64,000 nucleotides of DNA from Hirsutella rhossiliensis (GCF_020360975.1 NW_025408684.1:1178001-1242000), one strand, 5' to 3'; positions 22,506-36,100 are shown, counted from the first letter of the stretch. Numbers and translations: made by a program. Notes: generated from the sequence alone by a model not told the origin.

Positions 22506-23166
22506 TTTAAAGCTATTATAAGCTATGCTTATAAAGGGCTAAGGTTATACTATAGCGACTATACTAAAGTTAAGCTAAAGTAGATATAAGTAGAGCTCGA
22601 CTTAAACTTAGGCTAAATAGTACTTAAATATAGGTTAAGCTAAGGACTAAGAAAGATAAATAACTAACGTAATTAAGATAGAGTTTTCCTTCTTTCTCCT
22701 TAGCTTTAAATAAATAATTATTTAGCCCTATACTATTATACTAAGTATATACCGGCCCTTAATATATCTAAAGCTCTTTTTAAATAAGGCTATAAAGCTT
22801 AGAAAAAGATTAAACTTAAAAGATATAATATAAATATCTTAATAACCTAAAGGAGGGAGAATAAGCCTAAGGATAGCTAGGAGTAATAATAAGAGGGCCC
22901 GATACTTAGCTACTAATAAAGTAAGCGATACTCTCGCTATATATAAGAGAGGTAAAAATAAGGTATTAAGTAATATAAAGCTAACTATAGATATAAGAAC
23001 TAATTAACTAAGTTAAGAGGATATATTAAAAGATAGATAAACTAATAAGGATAGGTATATAAGAGGGGGCTAAGGGTAAGATAAGTAGTTTAATACTACT
23101 CTTAAGGGCGATAAAGGGGGTAGTAATACTAATAAGTAAAAGGGGGATAGTAAGGATAAATACTTA
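22506..23166 (+). other. Unidentified segment with a polar, Gly/Asp-rich frame
   Basis: 660 bases between Cop-C and Cop-A with no match elsewhere in the window. From about 22,930 to 23,160 the plus strand reads as a strongly polar frame rich in Asp, Lys, Asn, Gly and Gln (for example around TLKGDKGGSNTNKQKGDS). This could be the tail of a lost gene or gag. The first 400 bases show nothing recognisable apart from AT-rich palindromes. Confidence 0.3.
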
Positions 23167-26100
23167 TAAGTCTTATAAAGAGAGATATAAGAAGTATATA
23201 TAAAATATATAAAGGTAAAATTAAAAGTAAGGGGTTAAATAAGTAAGGTAAAGATATTTAAATCTTATAAGAGTAGTAATTATAGTAAGGGAGTAATTAT
23301 TATATTATATTAATTATCCTTCTTTCTTTTATTTAACGCCCCTTTTAATACCTATTTAGTATCTTAATTAATAAAAAAGATCTTACTTAAAGAGGCTATT
23401 AATATCCTTTTAACTACTAAGCTTTTTACTAGTTTTTCCCTTCCTTTCTAGCTATTACTAGTATATCTATCTTATCTTTCGCTACCTTTATAGGAAGCTA
23501 TTATTACTTTTACTTCCCTTCTTACCCTTACCCTCTTTTTTATACCTCCTTTTAGCTCCTTCCTTAAAACTTATTTTTTTAGCTTCCTAGGTCCCTTATA
23601 CTAAGGGATATCTCTAAGAACTATAAAATTAAGCTATGCTTTATAATATACCCCCTTAGCTATAGCCTGCCCTTATAAAAAGGGTAAAGCTAAATACTTA
23701 GGCTAGTAAGCGTATAAAAGAGGTCTTAGTTTATACTTATCCCTTACTTAAGAAATCTAGGTTTTAGCCCTAAGCTCTTTTAAACTTACTTTAGGAAAAA
23801 GGGGCCTTAAAGAGGATATTAAGTCCTATAAGAAAGGAGGGCTTCTCTAAGGATAAGTCCTTAAAAAGAGGGCCTTTTAAGAAGAATAAGTCTTAATTAA
23901 GCTAGGGGCCTTCCTTTAAGATAAGTCCTAATTCCTCTCTTTAGCTATAGACGTTTCTTTCCTTTTATATACTATTAGCTCCTTTTATAGACTCTTAAGG
24001 TAGGCTTCTAAGAATAGCTTCTCTTAAATATCTTTTAGCCTAATTTACTATAAAAAGATAGCTAGCTTTTACTTTAGTAAAAGCTTTATAAGACTATTAG
24101 CTTTTATTAATACTATTAAAACTTAATAAATAGAAATAAGTCCCCTTTAGACTTCTTAGTATAACTAATACTAATAGATATCGATATACTATAGCTAGGT
24201 TAATAGCTTACTATTTTCCTTTATAAGAATCTATATAGTTTATATATTATTATATTTTATAGCTAATAAGGATAGAATTTATAGTTATAAAGATATTAGT
24301 AGCTAGCTAAGGAAAATCGCTTCTTTTAATACTTTTAAAAGAGCTAGTAGCTTTACCTCTATACTTAAAGTTATAATAGTAGCTTATTTTAAAGCTCTCT
24401 AAGTAATAGTTCCTTTAAAAGGGGATATAATATACCTTTATAAGCTCTTTCTATCTAAGGAATTATTTATAAAAGACGAATCGCTTAAATAAAGGAAGAT
24501 TTTAGTAGCTAATTTCCTTCCCTACCCTTTTAAGCTTAGACTATATAATCTTATTAAATAGAGATAAAGGATTACTTAGTCTATTACTTCTTAATGCCTA
24601 AGGCTAGGATTTTAGTTATACCTAGCTAGCTAAGAGACTATAAAAGAGATATTTAGTTTAGTAAAAATAGCTAAAAAAAAGTAAGGAGCTTACCTTTTAC
24701 TAATATTAGTATTTCTCTTACTCCTTAGCTTAAAAGGATAGATTAAGTAAAAGCTCTTTATTTAATATAAGTATAAAGGGAAGCTTCTTATTAAGGGAAT
24801 TAAAGAGGAATTTATAAGCGACCTTATTAATATAGGCGTCTTAGGTAAGCTAGATAGTATATTAGGACTTATTTTAAAGGATTTATATCCTTAGGAACTA
24901 CTTTAGCTCCCTTAGCTTAGTTATCTTATACCTTTATTATAGGCCTTTTATAGCCTTCTTAATAGTTACTTCTTCCTCTTTAAGTAGGCCTAAATAATAT
25001 TATTAATATAAAAGAAGACTATAATTTTACCCTTCTATATTATATATAGTTTTAAGGGACTTTCTTAAAGCCTAAGGCTATAAAGGAACCTATTAAATAC
25101 TATTACTAAAGAAAGGGTAATTTTTATAGTCTATATAGAGCTTTCCTAAGCTATAGAACCTTTCCTAGCTATTAGAAACTAAGAGGAAGTTATATATAAA
25201 TAACTTTCTTTTCTTTAAGTAAGTAGTTAATAAAAGCGTTAACTATATCTATTTAATTAAGTTTAAGGTTAAATTTAATTACTATAGCTATAAAGGTCTA
25301 AAAAGATATCCTTACTAAGGTAGTTACCTTAATAGGTAGATCCCTTTTTTCCTATTAATTCCTATAAATAACTAGCTAGGCTTTATACTTTTAATAAAAG
25401 CTATATTTATTAGTCTTATAAATAAAGACCTACTTATAGCCTAGGACTTATTTTTCTTTTACCTTTTTCTTAAGGACCTCTTTAAAAGACCCTATCTCTA
25501 TATATAAGGCTAGGTAGTCTTTCTAGGCCTAGAAAAACTAGTCTTTAAAAGGGTATCTTTCTAGCTACTTTTAGTTTACTAGTAGGTCTAGGAGGTCTCT
25601 TTTATATACCTTCCTTACTAATAGCTATAGCTTAAAGAGCCGGCCTATTATAAATACTTTATAAGAACTATCTTTTATAGGCGTTAAATAAAAGTCGGAA
25701 AAATAATTAAAATAAAGGAGAGGTTAGTCTTCTTTTATATTAGGCCCTATACCTTCCTTTACTTCTTAAAGTAAGGATAAAAAGGCAGCTAGGTAATCCT
25801 TTAAAAAAAGTACCTTTCTTACCCCTTTAAGGGTTAATATAAGAAGACTAATAAAGAAAGCTACTTTTAGATCTTCTTTTTATTTTATAAGAGGAGGTAT
25901 AAAAAGGTAAGTATATTCCAGCGCTACTACTTTCTTATAGTCTCCTTCTTTATTTAGATTATCTAATCTAGTAGCTTCCTCTTCTTCTTTAAAGTTAGCG
26001 TTATCCTCGACTACTTTAATATTAGTTTCTTTTTTTATTTCCTTATTTAAAGCCTCTTCTTATAACTATTAGAAAGGGGGGATTTAGATCTTTTAAATTA

Positions 26101-28646
26101 GCTAACGTTATAAGAGTAAGAGGGGCTATTAATTCCTCTTTTTATCGAAGAAGCTAGATTTATCGAAAATTATATCCTTAGTTAAAATAACCTTTTATAA
26201 AAAAGGAATCTAGATCTAAAAGATATTTATAGAATTATAACTAATAAGGTAATTAATAAAAGCTCTAAGATTAAGCTTTCTTTTCTTCTTCCTTTTTAGC
26301 TATATATTAGTAGTTATTACGTATACCTTATAGCTATAAGTATAAAGGTAAGCTAGTAAGGCACTCTTTTTCGTAAAGAGCTTAAAGGGGGATTTCTAGT
26401 CTATTCTTTAGTTTAGTTCCTTAGGGTCCTTAAGGTCCCTAAGGGTCCGGTTTTAAAGGTAATAGGCAGTCTTAATAACTTCCTTTTAAAGGTTATAAGG
26501 AAGCTTTATAGTAAGTTTTATTATATAGGCCCTTTCTATTATAGTACCCCTTAATTATTCTACCCCTTTATTCTAGGCCTAGGTATTTAGTACTAATAAG
26601 AGGGGTAAAATACCCCTTTTTCGAAGCTAATTTAAGATATCCTTTATAAATAGCTCTTTATTAAACTATATCTTCTTTACTTTATAACTAAAGTAGGATT
26701 TTATTTAGTTAATAAAGTCTTAGAAGGTAGACTAGTTATACTTACTTAAGTAGGTCTATAAGAAATAAAGGAAAACTATCTTTAAAAAAGCGTCTATAAA
26801 AAATATTACCTTAATAAAGTTTCTTAATCCTTAAAGAAGTTAGTTTAATTAACTTAAATTTCCTTATATAGCTAGTCTAGCTATAAAGGGGTTCGTCTAG
26901 AAATTTATCTCTTAGTTTTTCCTTAACTATAGTATTTATATTTAATAGTCTTTAGGCCTTTTATTTATATACCTTATTATTAGCCTAGCTTATATAAAGC
27001 TAAGGGGCCTAAGTAACTAAGTTATATATACTAAAAAATACTATTTCCTTAGGCTACTAAAAGAAGGTTTTTTATAATAAACCTATTCCTCTTAGTAAGG
27101 AAAGCTAATTTCTTAAGAGGTTCCTTCTTAAGAATAAGTTAGAATTTAAGAATAAAATAACCGAACTTTTTCTTAATAAGCTTAATATTTTATTCTTCTA
27201 GACTAGCCTCGTAGGCTTAAACGTTATATCTTAGAAGATTCCTTCCTTTTAAAGAAAGCGGAAGGAAATTAAGCTTAATAAAAATTAAGGGTAAAAAGCT
27301 ACCCTTTTTCGTCGAAGAATTTATATAGACCTATTAAGTAATTTTATCGTAAAATTCACTCTTCTATATCCTTCTATCTATATAGTTAATTCCTTAGTAA
27401 TAAGGTATTCCCTTTATACCTTCTTAAAGGACTAAAATCGAGAAAGTATATTATAGATATTAAGGGAAGTACTAAAGTTAAGGATAGCTAATTTTTATAG
27501 GGGATAATTAAAGGGCTCTAACGGTTAGTTTTAGCTTTATTAATTTATAAGGAAGATAAAGGCTAGATTTACTATACTAATAATTTTTCCTTAAATTTAT
27601 AGCTCGAATAAAGGTAGTAGTATTAGTTACTATTTCTTAGTAACTTAAATCTTATCTATCTTCTTTTATAATAAAGGGTCCTCCTTAAAAGACTATTATA
27701 TTATTTCTTATAGCTTCTTTAAAGGGTTAAATCCTTTAGGTCGGTTTTTCTTAAAGACCTATTAGTATTATAATAACTAATAGCTTAGTAATTTATAGGC
27801 TAGGCAGCTATTTTATTTAGTCTTTTATTTCTTTAAGGAATCCTTATCTTAATCTAAAAGGTCTACTTAAAACCCTTTCTTTTTACCCCTTATTACTAAT
27901 TTTAATAAAGAGGTTCGATTTTAACTAGTTCCTTAATTTTTTAACTAACGGACTAAACGGTCTATTAAGGGACTAGTTAGGCCAGTCTAACTAATAGGAC
28001 CGGGGCCGGGCCTAGAGTAAGAGGCGGACCTAAGCCTAGGCCTAGGGCAGCCGTTAAAAATAGTATTAATACTCTTAAGGGAGGAGGAGCTAAAGGGGTA
28101 ATAGCTATAGTAATAGTAGCGGGAACTATAGTAATAAGGGCTATAGTAGCTATAGGGGTAATAGGTTAAGCCGTTTAGGTTAAGTACTAGCTATAAAGGA
28201 ATAAGACTACTTACTATTATACTTTAATAGCTTCTTTATTTAGTTCCTAGCTAGCTTCTTAAAAGATAGTTAAGTAACTATTATTAATAGGCTTTATTAA
28301 TAGAGATATATCTTATAGCTATTAGCTAGAAAGAGCTTTTATAAGGAAGTATTAGTTAGCTTCCTTAAGGATTTCTTCTTACTTAGCTAGCTATAATAAA
28401 GCTAGTAAGTTCCTAGTAGAAAAGGCTTTTAAGTAAGCTATATAGGTCTTCTTAATATAGTTAGTTATATAGCCCTTTAAGGGAGCTATTAAGGTCTTAA
28501 GATTTAAAAGCTATTACTTAAGAGTCTTTTCTTTTTAAAGAGAGATTAGCTTTATAGTACTAACGGATTCTATTATCGCTATATATATAGTAGTTAGTAG
28601 CTTTATCTTATAAAGGTACTCCTTATAGTAACTCTTATAGTTACTT
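23167..28646 (-). mobile_element. Cop-A: Ty1/Copia retrotransposon relic
   Basis: Minus-strand Copia element. From right to left: low-complexity gag-like region (about 27,600-28,640), integrase, reverse transcriptase, RNase H, and a probable short 3' LTR (23,167 to about 23,320). A pyrimidine tract near 23,310-23,335 (polypurine on the coding strand) precedes that LTR. No 5' LTR is recognisable: the right end meets the terminal repeat of G2-A at 28,647. It aligns with Cop-B (43,517-47,367) but is more heavily mutated. Confidence 0.82.
23330..27600 (-). pseudogene. Cop-A pol relic
   Basis: Copia-type polymerase read through RIP stops. The reverse transcriptase has the Copia order: a Leu-rich palm segment, an Ala-Leu-Tyr-Gly-Leu box, then the catalytic site at 24,999-25,010, which reads Tyr-Ile-Asn-Asn (both Asp codons now AAT). 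In Cop-B the same site still reads Tyr-Val-Asp-Asp. The integrase core lies near 26,400-26,900, with the Copia tail of Leu-Ile-Glu-Pro-Asp-Pro near 26,440. RNase H covers about 23,400-24,400. Confidence 0.8.
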
Positions 28647-28750
28647 TAATAAGGATAAGGGTATATACTTAAAGTATATATAGTATATAGCTAAGGATTA
28701 GTAAAGTAATTAACTATATAATTATCTAATTATCGGTCTTATATATAGCT
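28647..28750 (-). repeat. G2-A left terminal repeat (probable 3' LTR)
   Basis: 104-bp repeat shared with 43,412-43,514 and 47,368-47,471 in the same orientation. In the least mutated copy it starts TAACGGGAACGAGGGC. TG...CA ends are not certain. Confidence 0.6.
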
Positions 28751-30007
28751 CTAAGGGCCTTAGGTTATAAATATAAGTCTTAGAGATTTCTTTACTTTAT
28801 ACCTTTTTATCTTTACTAAAGTTATATAACTAATAGCCTTTACTTTAAAAGGGAAAAATAAAAATTTAAATTAACTATAATTAAGAAAGATACTTAATTA
28901 AATAATTAAGGTCTTTATAACGCCTTTAAGTATACTTAGAAGTAAGTTAAAAGGGGAGTACTAAGGGTCTTATCTCTTTAACGGGCTAATATCTATAAGG
29001 GTATAATCTTACTTATTAAACTCTTTCTTAGCGACTTTCTAACTAAAGATATTAATAGAAAGGGCGTAATAATAATAAGTAAGGCTCTCTTCCTAAGTAT
29101 ATAAGTAAGTAAATAAACTATTAATAGAACTTTTCTCCTTTATTATAATCCTTTCCCTTTATATTATTTATTCCTCCCTTTACTTATAAGCTACTTATTT
29201 AGCTCTTTCTTATCTTTACTTATATACTTCCTTTTTTAGATAATTATCTACTACCCCTTATATATACTCCTAAGTATTTATACTTATTATTCTTAAGGGC
29301 GTTAAGGAAATAAAGTAGTTAGTATCTTTACTAGTCTATAGCTTTAGGTATAGCTAAATTAAATAAGCTATAAAGTCTTATAAACTAGTCGTTATTATAT
29401 TACTAGTAGTCTTATATAAATATATAGAATTATAGTCGTTAATATCCTAGTAGTAGTTTTAATATATTCCTAGGTTTTTAACTCCTTTAACCTAAAAAGG
29501 TTTAAAGCTTAGTATAAACCTTATAAGGACTATAGCTAGAGAAGCTATTACTATACTTTATTTCTAGGGAGTAATAGGGCGCGCTATAAGTATTATTAAA
29601 GTCTTTAGCCTTAAGGTAATTAACTAAGCGCTTAGTAATTTTAAAGTCTTAAGGCGAGTTAGTAGCTATACTATTTACCTTTCTTTCTTACTAGCTTCTT
29701 ATTAGGCTATTAGTAAGGGTATAGTTATAAGTCTTTTACTCCTCTATATATTTAAAAGGGTCGTTAGTAGTAAGTAAGGAGTAGGCCTAATTAGCTATAT
29801 ATTTAAAAGGGAAAATAATAGCGTTATTTCTATATAGATAAAAGGACTAGTAAGGGCGCTTAGCTCTCTCCTTTATAGATTTTAAGGTAGGGATCCTATC
29901 TTAAGGTTACTTAAGGAAAGGCTACTTAGTTTAGATATAAAGCTTAATTTAGTTAACGCTTAAGGTAATAAAGGTCTAGGCTTATTCTCGATTTTTATTA
30001 GCGCGAT

Positions 30008-30176
30008 TGTCATGGAGTAGACCCAAGAGGGCACAGGCTGTGGTCGCGCCACTACCCCCCTCTGCCACGTACGGCGTGTTGCACGCACGCGACAAAAGGT
30101 AACGAATTGACTAAGCTGCCTAGCTTGTCAATTGACCACACTTATCAACTGTCTAGGCAACGCCTAGACTCTTACA
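30008..30176 (-). repeat. Unmutated 169-bp solo LTR with 5-bp TSD
   Basis: Starts TGTCATGG and ends CTCTTACA on the plus strand, flanked by GCGAT at 30,003-30,007 and 30,177-30,181. G2-B has the empty site at about 48,728-48,740. On the minus strand it begins TGTAAGAGTC, like the G3 LTR, so it is probably a distant member of that LTR group. CA and TG are frequent, in sharp contrast to both flanks. It contains a hairpin with 8-bp arms and a 3-base loop (30,151-30,169) and a longer imperfect one (30,105-30,133). Confidence 0.88.
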
Positions 30177-32594
30177 GCGATTAAATAATTAAGGGTCTTT
30201 TTAAGGAGGAGGTTTATAAAGAAACCGCGTATAGCTTAAGCGATTAAATTAGGTTACTTTATAAAGGTAGCTAGTATAGTTAGCTCTTTTCTTACTTTCT
30301 TTACTATATAAGCTAGTTTTATATCTCTTTAAAGTAGTAGTTTTTATTTACTAAGCTTATCTTAAAGGTCTTATTTCTCTTAATCTCTTAGAATAATATA
30401 GTTATATTAGTAAATTTATTTATACCTAGGAATCCTTATAAGAAAGACTCTACTAAAAGTTATTAAACCCTAATTAAATAGTATCTTTTATAGTTATTTA
30501 ACCCTACTATTAAACTACTAAGAAACTTTACTACCTTATAATATTACTTATATATAATTAAGTTTATTCGCTATAATAGCTTAGATTTTATATATTAGCC
30601 TATTAATATAGCCTTTTATACTTATCCTCTTATTTAGCTTAAAGAAATACTAGTCTTAGTATAAGATTTTATTTATTTATAGGGCTTTTTATATTACCTT
30701 ATACCTTTACTTTAAAATTACTTTAACCTTTAAGTATTACTACTTAATTATCTTAAGGTATAGCCTAACTATACCTTTAACCTAGTATTAAATTATTATT
30801 AAGGCTAAGTAGCTATATTCCTAGCTTTCTTACTAAGCGGTATAAGGGACTAGTATATAGGTAAAGTTATAAGGAACTTAAAGGATATAAAGAAACTACT
30901 ACTATACTTATAAGAATATATAGAGTTTAGTATACTATCCCTCTTTCTAAGTATTAAAAATAACTAAGTTTCCTTCCTTATAGTCTTAAAAGAACGCTCC
31001 TTAGTAAAGTCCCCTTTTATTTAGTCTTACTAAAAAGTTAATAACTTTAGTTATATACCTTTATTTATATATAAAGCAACTAAGGTTAAAGGTAAGAGCG
31101 GTAAACTTAATTAAATACTCCTTATTATTTAGGTATTTATAGTACTTTATATATCTATCTTTTATATCTTTAATAGGTTCCCTTTAATAGTTAGTATAAA
31201 CCGATAGTAGGTAAGGTAAGGGGTATACTATATTCTTAATACCTCTTATTAAGATCTTAATTATCGCGCTAAGGCTAAAGCTTATAGCCTATTATTTATT
31301 AATAGCTTTATAAAGAAAGTTATATATATTAATAATATACTCTTCTTAGCGGGCCTTATTCCTAGTAAATCTATTTATCTTTTTAACGCCCTTATATATT
31401 ATCTAAGTATCTTTAAAGGTAATATCCCGCCGTTTAATAAGGCTTATTAGTATTAAGTATTAATAATCTTTATAGATATACTAAGGAGGTTACTTTTACT
31501 TATAAACGTCTTATTAGTCTTTATCTATAAACTTTTCCTTATCTTTAGTATAAAAGCGCCCTTTACTACTTTTTACTTTAACTTTACTATAGTAAGTAAG
31601 TAAAATAAAGCTCTTACTCTTAAATAGTAATATACTAAAGAAGATAGCGGTATTCTTAAGGAGGTCTATAGCTAGGCCTAGGATACTATTTAGGTTTACT
31701 ACTATATCTTAAGAAAGGGTAAAGTAAGTAAAAGATAAGAAGAAGATAAAATTAAATAGTTAAGGTAAGTAGTTTTAAGTTATAGCGCTAAGAGGCTAAG
31801 AGGGTATTATATATATATATATAAGAGTTATATTAGTAAAAGGGATTATTATAAGTAAGGAAGTATATAGAGTATATATATATATATATATATATAAAAG
31901 GAAGAAAAAAAAGGAATAAGAAGGGTATAGTAAGAGAAATAAATAGTTATTAAAGCGCGCGGTTATTAATTACTTTAGCTAGCCTATATAGTAGTAAGGT
32001 CTTAAGCGTATTTAAGGGTTATACTTAAATAGCTTCTTTTACTAGTTATTAATTAAGGAGCTATTTAATTTCTAGCCTTTTCTTTTCTTTTTTAATTTTT
32101 TTATTTCTCTTTTTTCTCTTTTCTCCTTTATCTTCTTTATTTCTTTAGACCGCTACCTCTTATCTTCTCTTTTTATAACTACCTTTTTTTCCTTATTATA
32201 TCTTATAAGACTATTAAACTTAAAACTAAAAAGCTACTAAATATCGTTAACCTCTTTTTAACTACTCTTTTATAACCTTCCCTCGTTATTACTACTCTTC
32301 TTACTTAAAATTTTTATACTAAGGTCTTTCCTCTTTATATAAAGTACTTTTAAGTAACGACTATCTAACTTATTTAATCTCGCTTAGCTCGTTCTAACTA
32401 TCTTCTTTTATAGATCTATAGTTACTTTAAAACCTAGGTTTATAGTAGAAATAATATCGGTTACTAAGGGTTTTTAATTTATATAGAAATTGCCTTTTAG
32501 TTATAGGTTCTATTAAAAGCTCTTAATATTATTAGGATTAAAGCGCGCGGTCGCTCTCCTCTCTCTTACTTTCTTAAGAGTATACTAAGTTAGT

Positions 32595-33161
32595 CTTAAG
32601 GTATATAAGTAAAAGCGGAATTTTAGTAAATTAAGGAATTATATAAGACTATATAATAAAGGGGAAGTAAGAGTATAAGGTAGGATTTTTAATAGAATTT
32701 ATTAGTAATATATTAGTATATAAAAGAGGTATTAAAGTTAAAGATTTTTTCTTTATTTACTAGCGGATATACTATCTTATATAGATAATTATAGCTAAAT
32801 AGAAGAACCTTTTAGGACTAGATTTAAGCTACTATATAGCCCTAAGACTAAGGAATTTAGTAATACCTTAAGTATATTAAGAAGTATCTTAGTTCTACTA
32901 ATATTTATATTTAATAGAGGTTAGTTATACTAGTATTCTTAAGAGGTCTTAGCTAGTATTCTAAGCTAGCTTTATTTCTTTAATTCCCGATTATATAATA
33001 ACCGGCAACCTATTTAATATATAATAATATATAAAATAATAAGCGATTCTTACTCTATAATATAAGATTTTATCTATAATTAATATACTACTTATTAGCT
33101 TATATAATTAAGAGAGTATATTATAGCTACTTTATTTATAGTAGGAACACCGTTCCTTATA
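32595..33161. mobile_element. 567-bp insertion, class unknown
   Basis: Absent from G2-B, where GGTTAGTATAATT is continuous at about 51,163-51,176. The flanks repeat GTTAGT (32,589-32,594 and 33,162-33,167), possibly 7 bp with the preceding A. The ends carry short inverted TAAGG...CCTTA. It closes with a small hairpin GGAAC...GTTCC (33,143-33,157). No protein was recognised. Lack of TG...CA argues against a solo LTR. Confidence 0.6.
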
Positions 33162-36100
33162 GTTAGTATAATTAAATTATCTTTTATACCCTTTATTATA
33201 GACGTTAGCTAGTAACTTATATCCTTATAAAAATCGCTTATTTATATAGATACTTCTTTTCTTAGCTTAGTTTAAGGTAGTAAGAATACTCTTAAGTAGT
33301 CTTAATTACTTTATATAGAACTTATAATCCTTACCTTTATTAAGGGTATATTTAAACTTATTAAATAACTATAACTTCTACTTATAAGTATATTATATTT
33401 CCTTTTTATAAATATATCTCTCTTTTAAGTACTATTAATAGCTCTTACGCTAACTATATCTAGGATTTAATTAAGGCGCTTATTTATAAATAGTAATACT
33501 TCCTTAAATACTATAAGGCTACTTATAACCTTAATAAATTTACTAACTATATATATAGTTATAATTTCTATACTAACCTTAAGACTAATAAATTTTATAA
33601 TAAGTATATTAGTAATAAGACTGCCCTTTATCTTCTTTATTATATCCTTAATCCCTTTAGTCTTACTAAGGATTTAAAGGAAAGGGAGGAAATTAACCTT
33701 ATACTTATTTTACTTAAAAAGAGTTTATATAGGTTTAACGAGCTCTCTCTTAAATAATAATTAGATAGTCTTTAAGTTCGCTTTATAGTAGTCTATAATA
33801 GGTTTACTAAGAGTAAGTAGCTTTATTTAATTGCTATCTTTAATAGTAAAATTTTTTCTTTTAAGGTTATATATATTTAATTTAATAAGTCGAAAATATA
33901 TTAAAAGTTATCTTATAAGCGTATTTATTTTCGCTATAATAGGTCTCCCCTTTTATAATAAAGAATAAACGTCCTTATTTATAAAGTAAAAAGTCTTATT
34001 TTTAAAGGAGGTAGGTAATAAGAATATTTATTTTCTTACTTTATTATTTAATTATATCTTTATTTATCTTCTTTAATATAGTAAAGGGTAGGTTATTATT
34101 AAGGAAGGGTAGGAAATATTATCTTTATTTACTTAAGGAGCTTTAAGTAGAAAATTTAAAATAATAAGGTAGTAAATAAAGTACTTATAAATATCTTAGC
34201 TACTATAGTTATCCTTTAATTAAATAATTAAACGGTGCCTTAGTTACTAGTTAAGTTTTAATATACTTCTTAAAATAGTTATAGATTTTTATCTTTACTA
34301 CCTTTTCCTCCCTAGCTCTTTTTTACCTCTTCCTTTTCTTATTAAATTAGCGCCTTTAAGGCTCCTATATAGAGATCCTTTTTTACTTTACTAAGTTATA
34401 GTAGCTAAACCTCGATCGTATACCTTAAGCCTTTCTTAGGTATTTATAATCGCTCTTTTTCCTCTTCCTAGCTTTAATCCTTCTAAGGTTTATTAAGGAG
34501 TTATTATAACTATAGTACTATTTAATCTAAGGCTTCTCTACTTAGTAAGAGTAGTAAATTATTTACTTTATTTATTATTTCTTCCTTCCTCTTCTTATTA
34601 AGAATAATCTTATCTTAAAGTAACTAGTTATCTTTAGTAAAGTACTATTAACCTTCTTTATCCTTTTTAAACTTCTTTAAATACTCTCTTAGGATTATTT
34701 TATTAAGTATAATTCTATCTAAAGTCTTAATCCTATATACCTTAAACTACTTTAAGTATAATACTACTTAAAAGGGACCGTTTTACTTTATTTAATACTT
34801 AGCTTACCTCTTTAAATTATTTTATCGTCTTACGTTAAATAGTAAGATAAGGTCTTTAAGTTATAAGCTTTCTTTTCTTATTATATACTTATTAGCTTTA
34901 TCTATCCTCTTTATTAATCGATTTTAATATCTTATTACTCTTTTCTTAGCTTCTTTTATATCTTTTTCTTTCCTTTTTAAAACTTATACTTATACTTTAA
35001 ATAATTCTTTTCTTATCTTTACTTTATCTTAGTTAATTAGTCGCTAAGTTAGGTATTTTACCTTAAGAGGTAGTACTAGTTCTTATTTATATAGTAAGTA
35101 GAAAGCTAATATTTTAAAAGACTCTTTAACTACTATTTAGTTTATAAGGATTACTTAGTTAAGGTATTTAATCTACTTACCTTTTTTCTTTACTATTTTT
35201 ATAAGTACTATTATTAACCTTTAGTCCCCTTATTTTACTACTACGTTTACCTTTAAATTATATACTAAAGTTTAAATAACTTTAATACCTATATCCTTTA
35301 GGATATACTTAAAGTCTTTCTTTATTTTAGGCCCTTTATTAATTATAGTATATAGTATTACGCTATACTAATAAATAATAAAGAATATAAATTTAATTAT
35401 AGCTCTTATAGTAATTTCTTTAACTAAGGTTACTTTTACTTATTTAATAAGGTTATTTTATACTTTTATAAGGTATAAATACTTATAATTAGATAGTATA
35501 TACTAGCTATTAAAGTAAATCTTACTTATAAGGTAGCTAAGTATAGTCGCGGTTATAACTTCTTAGGGTCTCTTAGTTATAAAGTATTAGTATTCTTTAT
35601 AAGAAGAGATTATACTATAAATATCGTTTTAAAAGCTAACCTACTAATACTTATTCTTTATAAATATATATATAACTTATTATTCTTTATATTCTATTTA
35701 TATATAGTACTTTACTATAAACCTTTTTTATTCTTTTAGGTTATCTATAGCTAATATAGGTCCCCTTTCTTCCTTCTTAGGGAGTTACTAAAGCTTTTAA
35801 TCTTTAATATAGAAATTTAGACTCTTTAGATATAGCTTCCTATAGTCTTATTTAGAAAGGCCCTCTAGCTATTTTAACGTTTAAAAGAAGTCCGTAATTA
35901 TCCTTAATTCCTTTAAGTAGTCCCCTTATAGCTTAGTCCTTTATACTACGTTTAAGTAGAAGTCTATAAATTCTTTAATATCGCCTTTTATTTCCTTATT
36001 TAATACGTTAAAAGGTCCTTTAAGCTTTCTTAAAAGTCTATTAGCTACGCTATTCTTTTTACCTTTAATATATTATATAGTAAAGTTAAAGAGGAAAATA

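Larger units (their letters stand above)
28751..34600. other. G2-A extra region between integrase and 3' LTR
   Basis: About 5 kb (after removing the two insertions) not assignable to gag or pol, present in both G2 copies. Features: a short repeat ATTAAAGCGCGCGGT at 31,949-31,963 and 32,537-32,551, a (TA)n run near 31,878-31,898, a pyrimidine-rich block at about 32,070-32,200, and long readable frames. See the G2-B counterpart (47,472-52,650) for frames. No family motif was recognised. Confidence 0.5.

Noticed and set aside
31878..31898. (TA)n run as a telomere or satellite.
   Set aside because: Short simple repeat inside G2, also present at about 50,451-50,472 in G2-B. No telomeric motif or tandem satellite array.
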